Shown here in pieces: positions 39,075 to 47,228 of a stretch of DNA of 64,000 bases. The stretch is from Pirellulaceae bacterium (GTDB lineage Bacteria; Planctomycetota; Planctomycetia; Pirellulales; Pirellulaceae), in NCBI GenBank assembly GCA_019636375.1, contig JAHBXS010000001.1:310001-374000 (forward strand), given 5' to 3'. The position numbers and the translations under genes were made by a program. The notes under the pieces are model-generated. The model ran no database searches, was not told the origin of the DNA, and saw nothing but the letters and a program-made list of their open reading frames with translations. Every line of letters begins with the position of its first letter. Positions within the stretch are counted from its first letter, which is position 1.

Positions 39075-39507
39075 ATTGCTTTGCCATATTGCTTAGATGT
39101 CAATTTTCTTTCTTGGCCACAGTTGTCGGTGCCGACAACAATCGATCAATTTGCCATGTTTTCACACCAAAAACGATTTCAAATTCATTCGTTAAGAACA
39201 AAACCACTGGATAAACGTCAAAGCTGCAATTCGGATTATCCAGGATGATCTCCCAAAAAGCAGTGGCCATCTGGGAATGTTGTGGGTGTGTGGAGGGGAC
39301 CGAATGCAGAGCAAAGTACCATTCGCCTGTTCCGCCTCCACTACAAAATCTTTTGTACCAAATACTGGTTCGCGTAGCACACGATCACCTCGACGCCCAC
39401 TGAGCATTTGATCAGAACTTGGCGTGTTTCATGAGCGACAACTCGTCGAACCAATTCGAGAAACCGAACGAACCTTCGAAATTAATTCCAACAAGAATCG
39501 AACGCGT
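39075..39507. other. Noncoding region with no clear feature
   Basis: About 430 bases between the PIG-L gene and the RHS remnant. No gene, RNA or strong repeat was recognised. It marks the left side of a decayed island. Confidence 0.4.
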
Positions 39508-39895
39508 TCACTTCACACACGCTAATTCCCGCGCGTCGTAAGTTATCGTCGTTACAATCCCCTTGGCGTCGGTTCGGGTCTTGACGTTACCCCCTTTATC
39601 ATACGTCATACTGGTCGAATCGCCAAACGTATCGGTCTGTGCTGTCATGCGGCCCAGTTCGTCGTAGACCGCATCGTAGCCGACGCCGTTGGGGTCACGG
39701 GCGGACAGGACATTTCCTGCGGCGTCGTAGGTCGTCGTCGAGATTTTGCCGAGTTGGTCGATGGTTTGCAGGGTCCGCCCCGCTCCGTCGGTGAGGGAAC
39801 GGGTCGTGAACCCCTCGGCGTCAACCGAGCGGGTTTCGAGGACTTCGCCGAACCCGGCCAAGTTGGTCAGGATGTCGTAACGCTGGCAAATCTAT
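39508..39895 (-). pseudogene. RHS/YD-repeat protein remnant
   Basis: An internal piece of an RHS protein: TTTYDAAGNVLSARDPNGVG and YDAVYDELGRMTAQTDTFGD are YD repeats, followed by YDKGGNVKTRTDAKG. RHS proteins carry polymorphic toxins and are normally thousands of residues long. Here a stop precedes the homology and it ends in ELACVK. A shorter piece of a near-identical repeat lies at 46630-46737. Confidence 0.8.
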
Positions 39896-40112
39896 TTCAC
39901 CAAGGCCAACGGGGCCGGGACCGTTCCACGGCTGGAGCTTGGCGGTCAAGACAGTCCGCCCCCCTCCGTTGTTGATCGCACGGTGAAAACACGTCGAAAA
40001 GGCATTGATTGGCTGGAGTTCAATGACCCTACGAACAGCCTGGACAGGTTCACTATGTTCCGCGTTAAACCAACGCTTTCCATGCAGTTCGTTTTAACTT
40101 GCCGAATAATGC

Positions 40113-40632
40113 ATGTCCGTTTTCTCTATCCTTTTCTCTTCTCCTCCAGTCATAGCAGCAGAACTTGCAAGGCTCTTCGAAGAGCAATCAAGCGACCTCG
40201 GAACGCCGCCCAGTCCATCAGTCAGGGTGCTTGTCCGGCTCGCATTCCATTCGAATCTGTCAACGACGGCCATGAAGATTGTTGTGAAAGCCGGACTCAC
40301 TCCCTGGCCGAAATTCTGGAACGCTTTGAGGGCATGCTGCTTAACCGACATGATGGACACTCACGGCTTGAGGCGGGCTTGCCAGTGGTCAGGCAATACC
40401 CCAGCGGTCGCCATGCGAATCTACGCATTGACCAAACACGAAGACTTCGAAGACCTTGGTGATGCTACTCAACCGATGGTCGATCATGCCTTGAGTGGTG
40501 TTGTTGGCGAGTGCGTAAATTCGGGATCGGAGAAAAGTAGCAAAAAAGTAGCACTCGGTAGCGGAATCGTAGCACATGAAAGCGACAAGAGGGCCGAAAA
40601 TCCGGCAAAAAACCACATTCGCGAAGTATCGA
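40113..40632 (+). pseudogene. C-terminal remnant of a planctomycete-type tyrosine recombinase
   Basis: A C-terminal integrase fragment: TTAMKIVVKAGLTPWPKFWN, then TDMMDTHGLRRACQWSGNTP and AVAMRIYALTKHEDFEDLGD. This matches the end of the planctomycete site-specific integrase family, including the region after the HxxR and before the tyrosine (MRIYALT). The N-terminal half is missing or decayed. The frame runs directly into the 3' end of tRNA-Leu, the usual geometry of an island integrated at a tRNA gene. Confidence 0.75.
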
Positions 40633-40716
40633 TAGCCGGAGCGGGACTCGAACCCGCACGCCCTAAACGGGCACAGGATTTTAAATCCTGAGCGTCTGCC
40701 ATTCCGCCACCCGGCC
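40633..40716 (-). tRNA. tRNA-Leu (anticodon TAA)
   Basis: An 84-base cloverleaf. Acceptor stem GGCCGGG pairs with TCCGGCT (G-U at both ends). The D-arm (TGGCGGAATGGCAGACGC), anticodon stem GGATT/AATCC with loop TTAAAA giving UAA, a long variable arm typical of tRNA-Leu, and T-arm GCGGGTTCGAGTCCCGC are all visible. CCA is not encoded. Confidence 0.93.
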
Positions 40717-40976
40717 GGGTTGCAGTTTCGGAAAATTAAACTTCAAAGTCGCCTTAATCAAGCCCGTAACGCAAGTTTTGGTCACTCGCTCAACAAAGAC
40801 CCGAATTGAAATTTGAAAAAAACGATAAAAGTCATTTAACCGGAATGCCTCAAACAGCAAACTCATAATCAAGATTCCTTCATCATTTTGACGCCCGATT
40901 GTACACTGGAGAACTTGGTCTTTGGTAGGGAGGGTAGGACGGCGGAACGCTTTGGGAGTTGGTCTCATCGAAATTT

Positions 40977-41003
40977 GCTTTTGCTGCCGCAAAACGCAAA
41001 AGC
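40977..41003 (-). terminator. Stem-loop after rsgA, possible terminator
   Basis: GCTTTTGC and GCAAAAGC form an 8-bp stem around an 11-base loop, 25 bases after the rsgA stop. The following T-tract on the minus strand is short (AAATTTCG). Confidence 0.4.
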
Positions 41004-41028
41004 GGCTGAGGCGTTGAGAAGTGGGGGC

Positions 41029-42162
41029 TCAATCGCCTGAGCGGATTTGGCAGTAGCCGTCGTAGCGGCGGACATCGATCCAGCCGTCGGCCACGGCATC
41101 CTTGACGGCGCAGTCCTCTTCATGCGTATGCGTGCAGTTCGGGTAGCGGCATTGATGGACAAACGGCCGAAGGTCGCGAAAGTAGCCTTCGACCTCCTCG
41201 GGGACAACGTCCCACAATTGGAATTGCCGAATCCCAGGAGTATCAATCAAATGACCGCCGAAAGACAAACGAACGAGCTCCGCAGTCGTCGTCGTGTGAC
41301 GGCCTTTGCTATTCTCCTCGCTGACGGTCGCCACGCGCCGCGTCAGGCCCGGCTCTAAAGAGTTCAACAACGACGATTTCCCCACGCCACTTTGCCCAGC
41401 CACCACACTGTCTTTTCCGGCCAACAAATGCCTCAGCCGATCAACTCCCTGGCCTGTAACGGTCGAGACTAAAACCACTGGATAACCCAACTGAGCCCAA
41501 ACGCCGACAAGCGGTTGTAATTCAGCGACATCAACGAGATCGATTTTATTGATCACAATCACGGGTTGCAATTGAGCCTTGTCAATCGCAATGAGAAACC
41601 GGTCAATGAGATTGGGTTTTAAGGTCGGCTCGGCAGCGCTCGAAACGATCAGGGCGAGATCAATATTGGAAGCGATGATTTGCTGGCGTCCGCGACTCGT
41701 GCGGTCGATAAAATTTCGGCGTTGTTCGACTCGCACAACGACTCCTTGCCCCGGAGAAACCTGTTGGATCGTGACGTGATCTCCAGCGACGACGACGTTT
41801 TGCAAGTCGGTTGCCAGGGATTTAAGCAGCCCTCGCGTTGTACATTCAAAGGTGCCGATGGAAGTTTCAACGATGCTGCTGAGTCCATGAACGCGAATCA
41901 CTCGCCCGGCAAGGGCCTGCGATTCATCGATCTCCAGGGCGACATTGAACCCCGTGTCTTCGCTGCCAGAAATATCGCCGGTGACGGTCCGTTTTCGGGT
42001 CCAACGCCCTTTTCCGGAGACTCGCTCGGCAGTATTCAAATCCTCCAAATTGGACTGATTCGCGTCGAAATCCCGCGTCAAATCGTTTTTGCGGCGTCGA
42101 GTGTCGTAGTTTTTCTTGAACTCCGCACGGATTTTTTTCTGATTTTTATTTTTTTTCGACAA
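41029..42162 (-). CDS. rsgA: Ribosome small subunit GTPase RsgA
   Basis: A circularly permuted GTPase that helps mature the 30S subunit; 377 residues. A basic N-terminal extension (MSKKNKNQKKIRAEFKKNY) precedes an OB-fold. The G motifs follow in permuted order: VINKID (G4), then GQSGVGKSSLLN (G1) and LIDTPG (G3). The zinc knuckle CRYPNCTHTHEEDC is near the C-terminus. Cytoplasmic, ribosome-associated. It stands alone. Confidence 0.95.
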   Translation of the reverse strand: MSKKNKNQKKIRAEFKKNYDTRRRKNDLTRDFDANQSNLEDLNTAERVSGKGRWTRKRTVTGDISGSEDTGFNVALEIDESQALAGRVIRVHGLSSIVETSIGTFECTTRGLLKSLATDLQNVVVAGDHVTIQQVSPGQGVVVRVEQRRNFIDRTSRGRQQIIASNIDLALIVSSAAEPTLKPNLIDRFLIAIDKAQLQPVIVINKIDLVDVAELQPLVGVWAQLGYPVVLVSTVTGQGVDRLRHLLAGKDSVVAGQSGVGKSSLLNSLEPGLTRRVATVSEENSKGRHTTTTAELVRLSFGGHLIDTPGIRQFQLWDVVPEEVEGYFRDLRPFVHQCRYPNCTHTHEEDCAVKDAVADGWIDVRRYDGYCQIRSGD

Positions 42163-42549
42163 AGTTTTTGGCCGCTGGGGACCACCTGGGTTTGAAACGA
42201 AAAAGGGCTGGCTGAAACTCTTCTTGGGTTCACTTGAAACGGCGGGGTGAGCCGCAAACCGATCTCCCTAAGTCTACTTCCCTGCCCTTGGCTAGTGCTT
42301 AACGGGATCGATTCCGTCCGTCTAATTTGGCGTCAAAAAATCAATCGCAAAGAAGTTATTTCATTTTAGACAGGAAAGTACTGTTTGTCGTTCGGTCTTA
42401 CTCAAAAAAATTCCGTTGGATTGCCGAAAAGAATTCTTGGGGAATCGGAAATTTTGAAGAATCGTTCTTGAAACGTTTTCGAAATGGGCCAAGAATAGAC
42501 CACCTGTGGTGAACCGGCAAAACCGATTAAGCCCCGACGGACTTTACAG
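42163..42549. other. Divergent intergenic region
   Basis: About 390 bases between the divergent rsgA and PAS-GAF-REC genes. It should contain both promoters; no clear operator, RNA or repeat was seen. Confidence 0.4.
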
Positions 42550-44286
42550 ATGACTCCCGTTACCAAGACTTTGGTCCTCACGTCCGCAGCGTCCTGTTCC
42601 GACGCATCAACTACGCCCCATGGCGAACATGTCGTGGCGGTGTCGGAACCGCTCGAGTTTCTCCAGCATTTCATGCACGGTTCTTTCGACCGAGTCGTTG
42701 CCGATCTTCCCCCCGCACAGGCGAAGGCTTCTCCCGCTGGACACCTTCTGATCAATCTCGCTTGCACACACTCTATTTTGGATCGCGCCCCAGATGGGAT
42801 TGCCGTTCTCGACAAAAACAGCCGGATCGTATGGGCAAATCAGCGAGTCAGTGAATGGTTCGAAAACCCCAATTTGGCGGGGATGGGATTTTATGATGCC
42901 TTGGGAAAACCTGAAATTCACGGTCCCGACATTCATCCCCTGATCACCGCGATCAACAAAAAAGTGATCACGCGAGCTATGCTTGCCAAAAACGATCGCT
43001 ACTTCCGCTTGCAAGTGGCTCCGATTCTCGAAAACAGCGGCGACGTCGAGCACTTGATTGTGACGATTGCCGATTCGACCGAAACCACGAAACAGCGACT
43101 CAAAATGCAGGCCCTCCACGAGGCCGAACTGGCTCTCACCAGCCTGACGACGCAAGAAATTTTCGACATGGATGTCGAGTCCCGGATTGAGCTTTTAAAA
43201 TATAACATTTTGAAGCACACACGGGATCTGCTGAATTTTGACGTCATCGAAATTCGTTTGTTGGATTCGAAAACGGGACTGCTCGTCCCACTGCTTTCCG
43301 AAGGGATCGACTCCGAAGTTTCCAAACGAGACTTGTACCCACGAGCCGAAGGGAATGGAGTGACAGGTTTTGTCGTGGCGACGGGGCACAGTTACTTGTG
43401 CGAAGACACCCGCAACGATCCGCTGTATCTCGATGGGTTGGTCGGTGCCAAGAGTTCGCTCACAGTCCCTCTAAAGTTCAACAACAAAATTATCGGCTCG
43501 TTTAATGTCGAAAGTCCCGATGTAAACGCTTTTACCGACAGCGACTTGGAGTTCCTAGAAAGTTTTGCGCGGGGTGTTGCGGCTTCGCTAAATACATTGG
43601 AGCTGCTCGACGCCCAGCGGACGACGGCGACCCACCAAAGTATCGAAAAAATCCATGGCGCTGTGGTGATCAACATCGATCAAATTTTGATGGATGCCGC
43701 GCTCGTGATCGAAAACTATATTGGACACGACATGGAAGTCACCAAGCGTTTGCAGCGGGTTCTAAAAAATGCTCGGGAAATCAAAACCAACATCCAAAAA
43801 GTCGGTGAAAACATGGTCCCCGCCGACGACATCCCCCAAACAATCGTCTCTCGGCAAAGTTCGTTGCTCAAAGGAAAACGGATTCTGATGATCGACGCAG
43901 ACGAACAGGTACGGACGGTTGCCCACCAGTTTTTAGAGCGTCAAGGCTGCATTGTCGAAACGGCGGAATTCGGTTTCGAAGCGATTTCAATGATCAAAAA
44001 CCTTGACCCAGAATTAAGTTACGATGCCATTATCGCGGACATTCGATTGGCCGACGTTTCGGGGTTTGAGATGTTGATGAAATTGCGAGAACTGCTGAAA
44101 AAACCGCCGTTGGTTCTCATGACCGGATTTGGCTACGACGTCAAACATTCGATTGTGAACGCTCGCAAGGCCGGGTTGCGACCAGAAGCGGTGTTGTACA
44201 AACCGTTTCGCCTTGATCAATTGGTCGAAACTGTCGAACTAACGATCAAGGCCCATCAGGCGAACACGGCTGATTCGGTCGGATAA
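42550..44286 (+). CDS. PAS-GAF-receiver signalling protein without kinase domain
   Basis: 578 residues, cytoplasmic. A PAS domain is at about 80-180 (ILDRAPDGIAVLDKNSRIVW). A GAF domain is at about 205-355 (LLNFDVIEIRLLDSKTGLLV, then GVTGFVVATGHSYLCEDT and SLTVPLKFNNKIIGSFNVES). A helical segment follows (about 370-430). A receiver domain is at about 445-570, with phosphoacceptor region IIADIRLADVSGFEML, LVLMTGF and AVLYKPF. No histidine-kinase ATPase domain is present, so it probably receives phosphate from another kinase. The sensed signal is unknown. Confidence 0.82.
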   Translation: MTPVTKTLVLTSAASCSDASTTPHGEHVVAVSEPLEFLQHFMHGSFDRVVADLPPAQAKASPAGHLLINLACTHSILDRAPDGIAVLDKNSRIVWANQRVSEWFENPNLAGMGFYDALGKPEIHGPDIHPLITAINKKVITRAMLAKNDRYFRLQVAPILENSGDVEHLIVTIADSTETTKQRLKMQALHEAELALTSLTTQEIFDMDVESRIELLKYNILKHTRDLLNFDVIEIRLLDSKTGLLVPLLSEGIDSEVSKRDLYPRAEGNGVTGFVVATGHSYLCEDTRNDPLYLDGLVGAKSSLTVPLKFNNKIIGSFNVESPDVNAFTDSDLEFLESFARGVAASLNTLELLDAQRTTATHQSIEKIHGAVVINIDQILMDAALVIENYIGHDMEVTKRLQRVLKNAREIKTNIQKVGENMVPADDIPQTIVSRQSSLLKGKRILMIDADEQVRTVAHQFLERQGCIVETAEFGFEAISMIKNLDPELSYDAIIADIRLADVSGFEMLMKLRELLKKPPLVLMTGFGYDVKHSIVNARKAGLRPEAVLYKPFRLDQLVETVELTIKAHQANTADSVG

Positions 44287-44335
44287 AGCCGTTGGGGTTC
44301 TAAGCCTTCTCTGATCGTCATGGAATCGAGAAAAT

Positions 44336-45511
44336 ATGGACTGGCTCGTTTGGATACCAGCCTTCGTTGGCCACGTCGGGATATGTTCGTTTTTTTTCAA
44401 TCGCACCCACGCGACCGCTTGGCCTCAATTCTGGCGAAAACTGATTGAAAAAATCGTCGTGTTAGGGTCGGCGTTTCCCTTGCTGGCTCTGCCGATTTGG
44501 TTGTGGATCAGCGGTTCGGTTTCTTTCTTCGCCCAAGTTCAAGCTTCTTGGCTACTCGCTGCCTACCTGTGGTTTTGTGTGGCGGCAAGTGTTTTCTTTT
44601 TGGTCACTTGGTTGTGGAGGATTAACCACTATCGCGTTCCCCAGACCTGGCAAAATCGCGGAAGTGAGGTCATCGACGCTGAACGGGAACTTAAAACTCG
44701 ACTGACCCATGGGCTCCTGGCCCAGACGCTCCGCTGGTTTCCAGGAAATGAGGCGACCAAGATCAGCTTCGACGATTATCGTATTAGCCTACGGAAAATT
44801 CCTCAAGGAAGCCAACTGAAGATTTGTCAAATTACTGACTTGCACTTAACCGGGCAAATTGATGTGGCCTATTTTCGATTGCTGGTTGAACGAGTCAATC
44901 GCTGGCAACCGGACTTGGTCTTCGTTACAGGGGACATCGTAGATGAACCGCATTGCCTGGATTGGATTCCGAGCATTTTCGAACCGCTGCGAGCCAAGGT
45001 CGGCAAGTATTACATTTTGGGAAATCATGATCGTCGGATTCGTCCCGAGTCTGAACTGCGGAAGCGTTTGGTGGCGACGGGCCTGACTCGCGTTGCTGGC
45101 GAGTGGTTGATGGTGGATACTGAGGCGGGGACTTTGGCCTTGGCGGGAAACGAGTTGCCTTGGTTCGCAGGTGCTGAAGCCTTGCAGCCTCTTCCAGGCC
45201 AAACAGACTGCATTCGAATTTTGCTGACCCATTCGCCCGACCAGATCGAATGGGCCAAGCAATTTGGTTTTGATTTAATCTTTGCGGGGCACACACATGG
45301 CGGACAGATTCGTTTGCCAATCTTTGGGCCAATGATCTGCCCCAGCCGATACGGCGTGCGGTATGCAAGCGGCCCGTTTCAGGTCGGCTCGGGTTTGATG
45401 CACGTCAGTCGCGGCATCAGCGGTGATCGACCGATCCGCATCAAATGCCCACCCGAAGTCGGCTTCTTTACGTTAGTTTCTCCAGTACCAGAATCTCAGG
45501 CCGACGGTTAA
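44336..45511 (+). CDS. Membrane-anchored metallophosphoesterase (YkuE-like)
   Basis: 391 residues. Three hydrophobic segments in the first ~105 residues (FVGHVGICSFFF, VVLGSAFPLLALPIWLWI, WLLAAYLWFCVAASVFFLVT) anchor it. The calcineurin-like domain (about 155-380) has all metal motifs: ICQITDLHL, FVTGDIVDE, YYILGNHDRR and IFAGHTHGGQIRLP. It is 49 bases after the PAS-GAF-REC gene on the same strand. The substrate is unknown. Confidence 0.88.
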   Translation: MDWLVWIPAFVGHVGICSFFFNRTHATAWPQFWRKLIEKIVVLGSAFPLLALPIWLWISGSVSFFAQVQASWLLAAYLWFCVAASVFFLVTWLWRINHYRVPQTWQNRGSEVIDAERELKTRLTHGLLAQTLRWFPGNEATKISFDDYRISLRKIPQGSQLKICQITDLHLTGQIDVAYFRLLVERVNRWQPDLVFVTGDIVDEPHCLDWIPSIFEPLRAKVGKYYILGNHDRRIRPESELRKRLVATGLTRVAGEWLMVDTEAGTLALAGNELPWFAGAEALQPLPGQTDCIRILLTHSPDQIEWAKQFGFDLIFAGHTHGGQIRLPIFGPMICPSRYGVRYASGPFQVGSGLMHVSRGISGDRPIRIKCPPEVGFFTLVSPVPESQADG

Positions 45512-45620
45512 TTCCTTGGTGACGGTTTCGCAACACCGAGAATCGACGCGAACTACCAGAAAATACTGTCGGTGGTGAACGAAAATTTCAGGTGCATTCG
45601 CGCAAGAAACCATCGCTAAC

Positions 45621-46514
45621 TCATTGGCTATGATTTCGATTCTGAAACTTTTTCTGAAGGTCGGATGTCATCGCTTGAAGTTCTATTAAAGGGTGCTGCG
45701 CCAAATCCTTTTCGTTTGTCACTGGAAGCCCAAGGAGATTTTGCAAAATGCGAATCGTCTTGATCTCCCCTTCGATTTTTCCTTCGATTTTTCCTTCATC
45801 GCGGGCTACATGGATGGCCCACTCATGGTCGCGAATGGCCTTTTCTCGGGCGTCGTACATCTCTTTGTCCTCCGTCTTTTCTGAAATCGAAATCAACTGT
45901 GTGCTGGCCAACTGAAACGCGGCCTCTGGAAATAATTCCAATAACCGTTCAGGTTCGTAGTTTTCGGCATGAATCAACCAGTACAACCAACGGTGCAAAG
46001 CGGTCGCTGTCCCCAACTCCGCCTCTGTCAAATTATACTTGCCCAACTCCAACGTGTGAATCGACAAAGTATCCGTTAATTCTCGCCCCGATTCTCGATC
46101 CGTCAAGGCGAACCGGTGATGGAGTTGTTCGGTATCAGTCCACAACGTCTCTTTTAGCAGGGCGATGACGACGACCGGTTTGAGTGTCGCGTACAGGTCA
46201 CCCGAGCGAAGTTGCCCAGCGTACTCCTCGCACCCGTAAAACACCAATCTTTGCACCAAACCCGGACGAACCGTGATTTGAATCTCAATGTCGTAAATCG
46301 CCCCGTTTTGATCGGTGGCCTTCACGTCCAAGATGGACAGTTTGTCTTGTTCGAAGTCTTGAAGGTTGAACGGGTTGAGGATCACGACATCGACGATCGG
46401 GACCTGCGGATTGAGGATCGCATTGAGTAGGCTGATCAACGCCAATTTATTGGCTGGTGAGCCAAAAATTTTTTTGAAGGCAAAATCGTTTAATGGGCGG
46501 ATTCCAATGACCAT
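45621..46514 (-). CDS. Rpn family recombination-promoting nuclease/putative transposase
   Basis: 297 residues. The N-terminus RPLNDFAFKKIFGSPANK and the core LSILDVKATDQNGAIYDIEI with QITVRPGLVQRLVFYGCEEY fit the PD-(D/E)xK Rpn/PDDEXK_2 family. The D...ExQ core is visible. A short repetitive GKIEGKIEGEIKTIRILQNL segment is near the C-terminus, common in this family. Such genes are spread through genomes and are tied to recombination. It lies next to an RHS fragment, in a recombination-prone patch. Confidence 0.87.
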   Translation of the reverse strand: MVIGIRPLNDFAFKKIFGSPANKLALISLLNAILNPQVPIVDVVILNPFNLQDFEQDKLSILDVKATDQNGAIYDIEIQITVRPGLVQRLVFYGCEEYAGQLRSGDLYATLKPVVVIALLKETLWTDTEQLHHRFALTDRESGRELTDTLSIHTLELGKYNLTEAELGTATALHRWLYWLIHAENYEPERLLELFPEAAFQLASTQLISISEKTEDKEMYDAREKAIRDHEWAIHVARDEGKIEGKIEGEIKTIRILQNLLGLPVTNEKDLAQHPLIELQAMTSDLQKKFQNRNHSQ

Positions 46515-46629
46515 TGGGACCTCATTTTGGGGAAAAATAACGCGGGCTCAGGAAAGCCGAAAGGTAGAAATCCGGATTTTCAATCCTCAAGGTTTCCCGC
46601 CAGGGATCGGTGCCACTCGCGTCATCATA

Positions 46630-46737
46630 CCCCTAATAGGTCGTATCGCCAAACGTATCGGTTTGGGCTGTCATCCGGCCCAGTTCGTCGTAGACAGCGT
46701 AGTAGCCCACCCCGTTGGGGTCGCGGGCGTTCGGAAT
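46630..46737 (-). pseudogene. Short RHS repeat fragment
   Basis: The minus strand encodes NARDPNGVGYYAVYDELGR followed by MTAQTDTFGDTTY and a stop. It is almost identical to part of the RHS remnant at 39508-39895, differing at a few residues. Only about 35 codons remain. Confidence 0.75.
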
Positions 46738-46803
46738 GCCGCTGGCTTGCACAGCGGAAGTTTCGGATTCTCGCTAAAGGCAGTGCCCTCACACCCAGTT
46801 GTT

Positions 46804-46846
46804 TTTTTTGGTTTGGATTTGCCGGAGGCAAATCCAAACCAAAAAA
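46804..46846. repeat. Perfect 20-bp-stem hairpin
   Basis: TTTTTTGGTTTGGATTTGCC pairs perfectly with its complement around a GGA loop. The flanking T and A runs let it act as an intrinsic terminator in either direction. It lies in a patch of debris, so it could also be a mobile-element relic. Confidence 0.7.
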
Positions 46847-47228
46847 CAAGGAAAAGGAAATCGCGATAGCCTTGTGTAGCGAGAAACATAACGATCCACC
46901 GTGCGAGCCGTTGGTATTGCTACAGACGATTAGGCGCATCGCAGCGCATATGGGCAAAAACGGCGCGTCCCAAAGCGTCGCAACGGGTGGTCGATTTTAT
47001 TGGAAAATCGCTTGGACATTTCCACATGGATCGCACTGCGGCAAACCCGCGCTGGATCGCTAGCAGTTTTTGCGATCGAACGTTAAGGATTAACGCTCAC
47101 CACTGAGTTTGCCGGTTGTGCTGATAAATTTACCGCTTCTGGGGGTTCGCTCCCGATAGATGAAGTAGACCTAGGCCGGAAACGCTGCCATTCACAACTA
47201 AGTCTAAAAATGGGGTTCTGATCGTCGC
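46847..47228. other. Intergenic region before GMC oxidoreductase
   Basis: About 380 bases with several open but unconvincing frames. No recognised gene. It probably contains the promoter of the gene at 47229. Confidence 0.4.
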
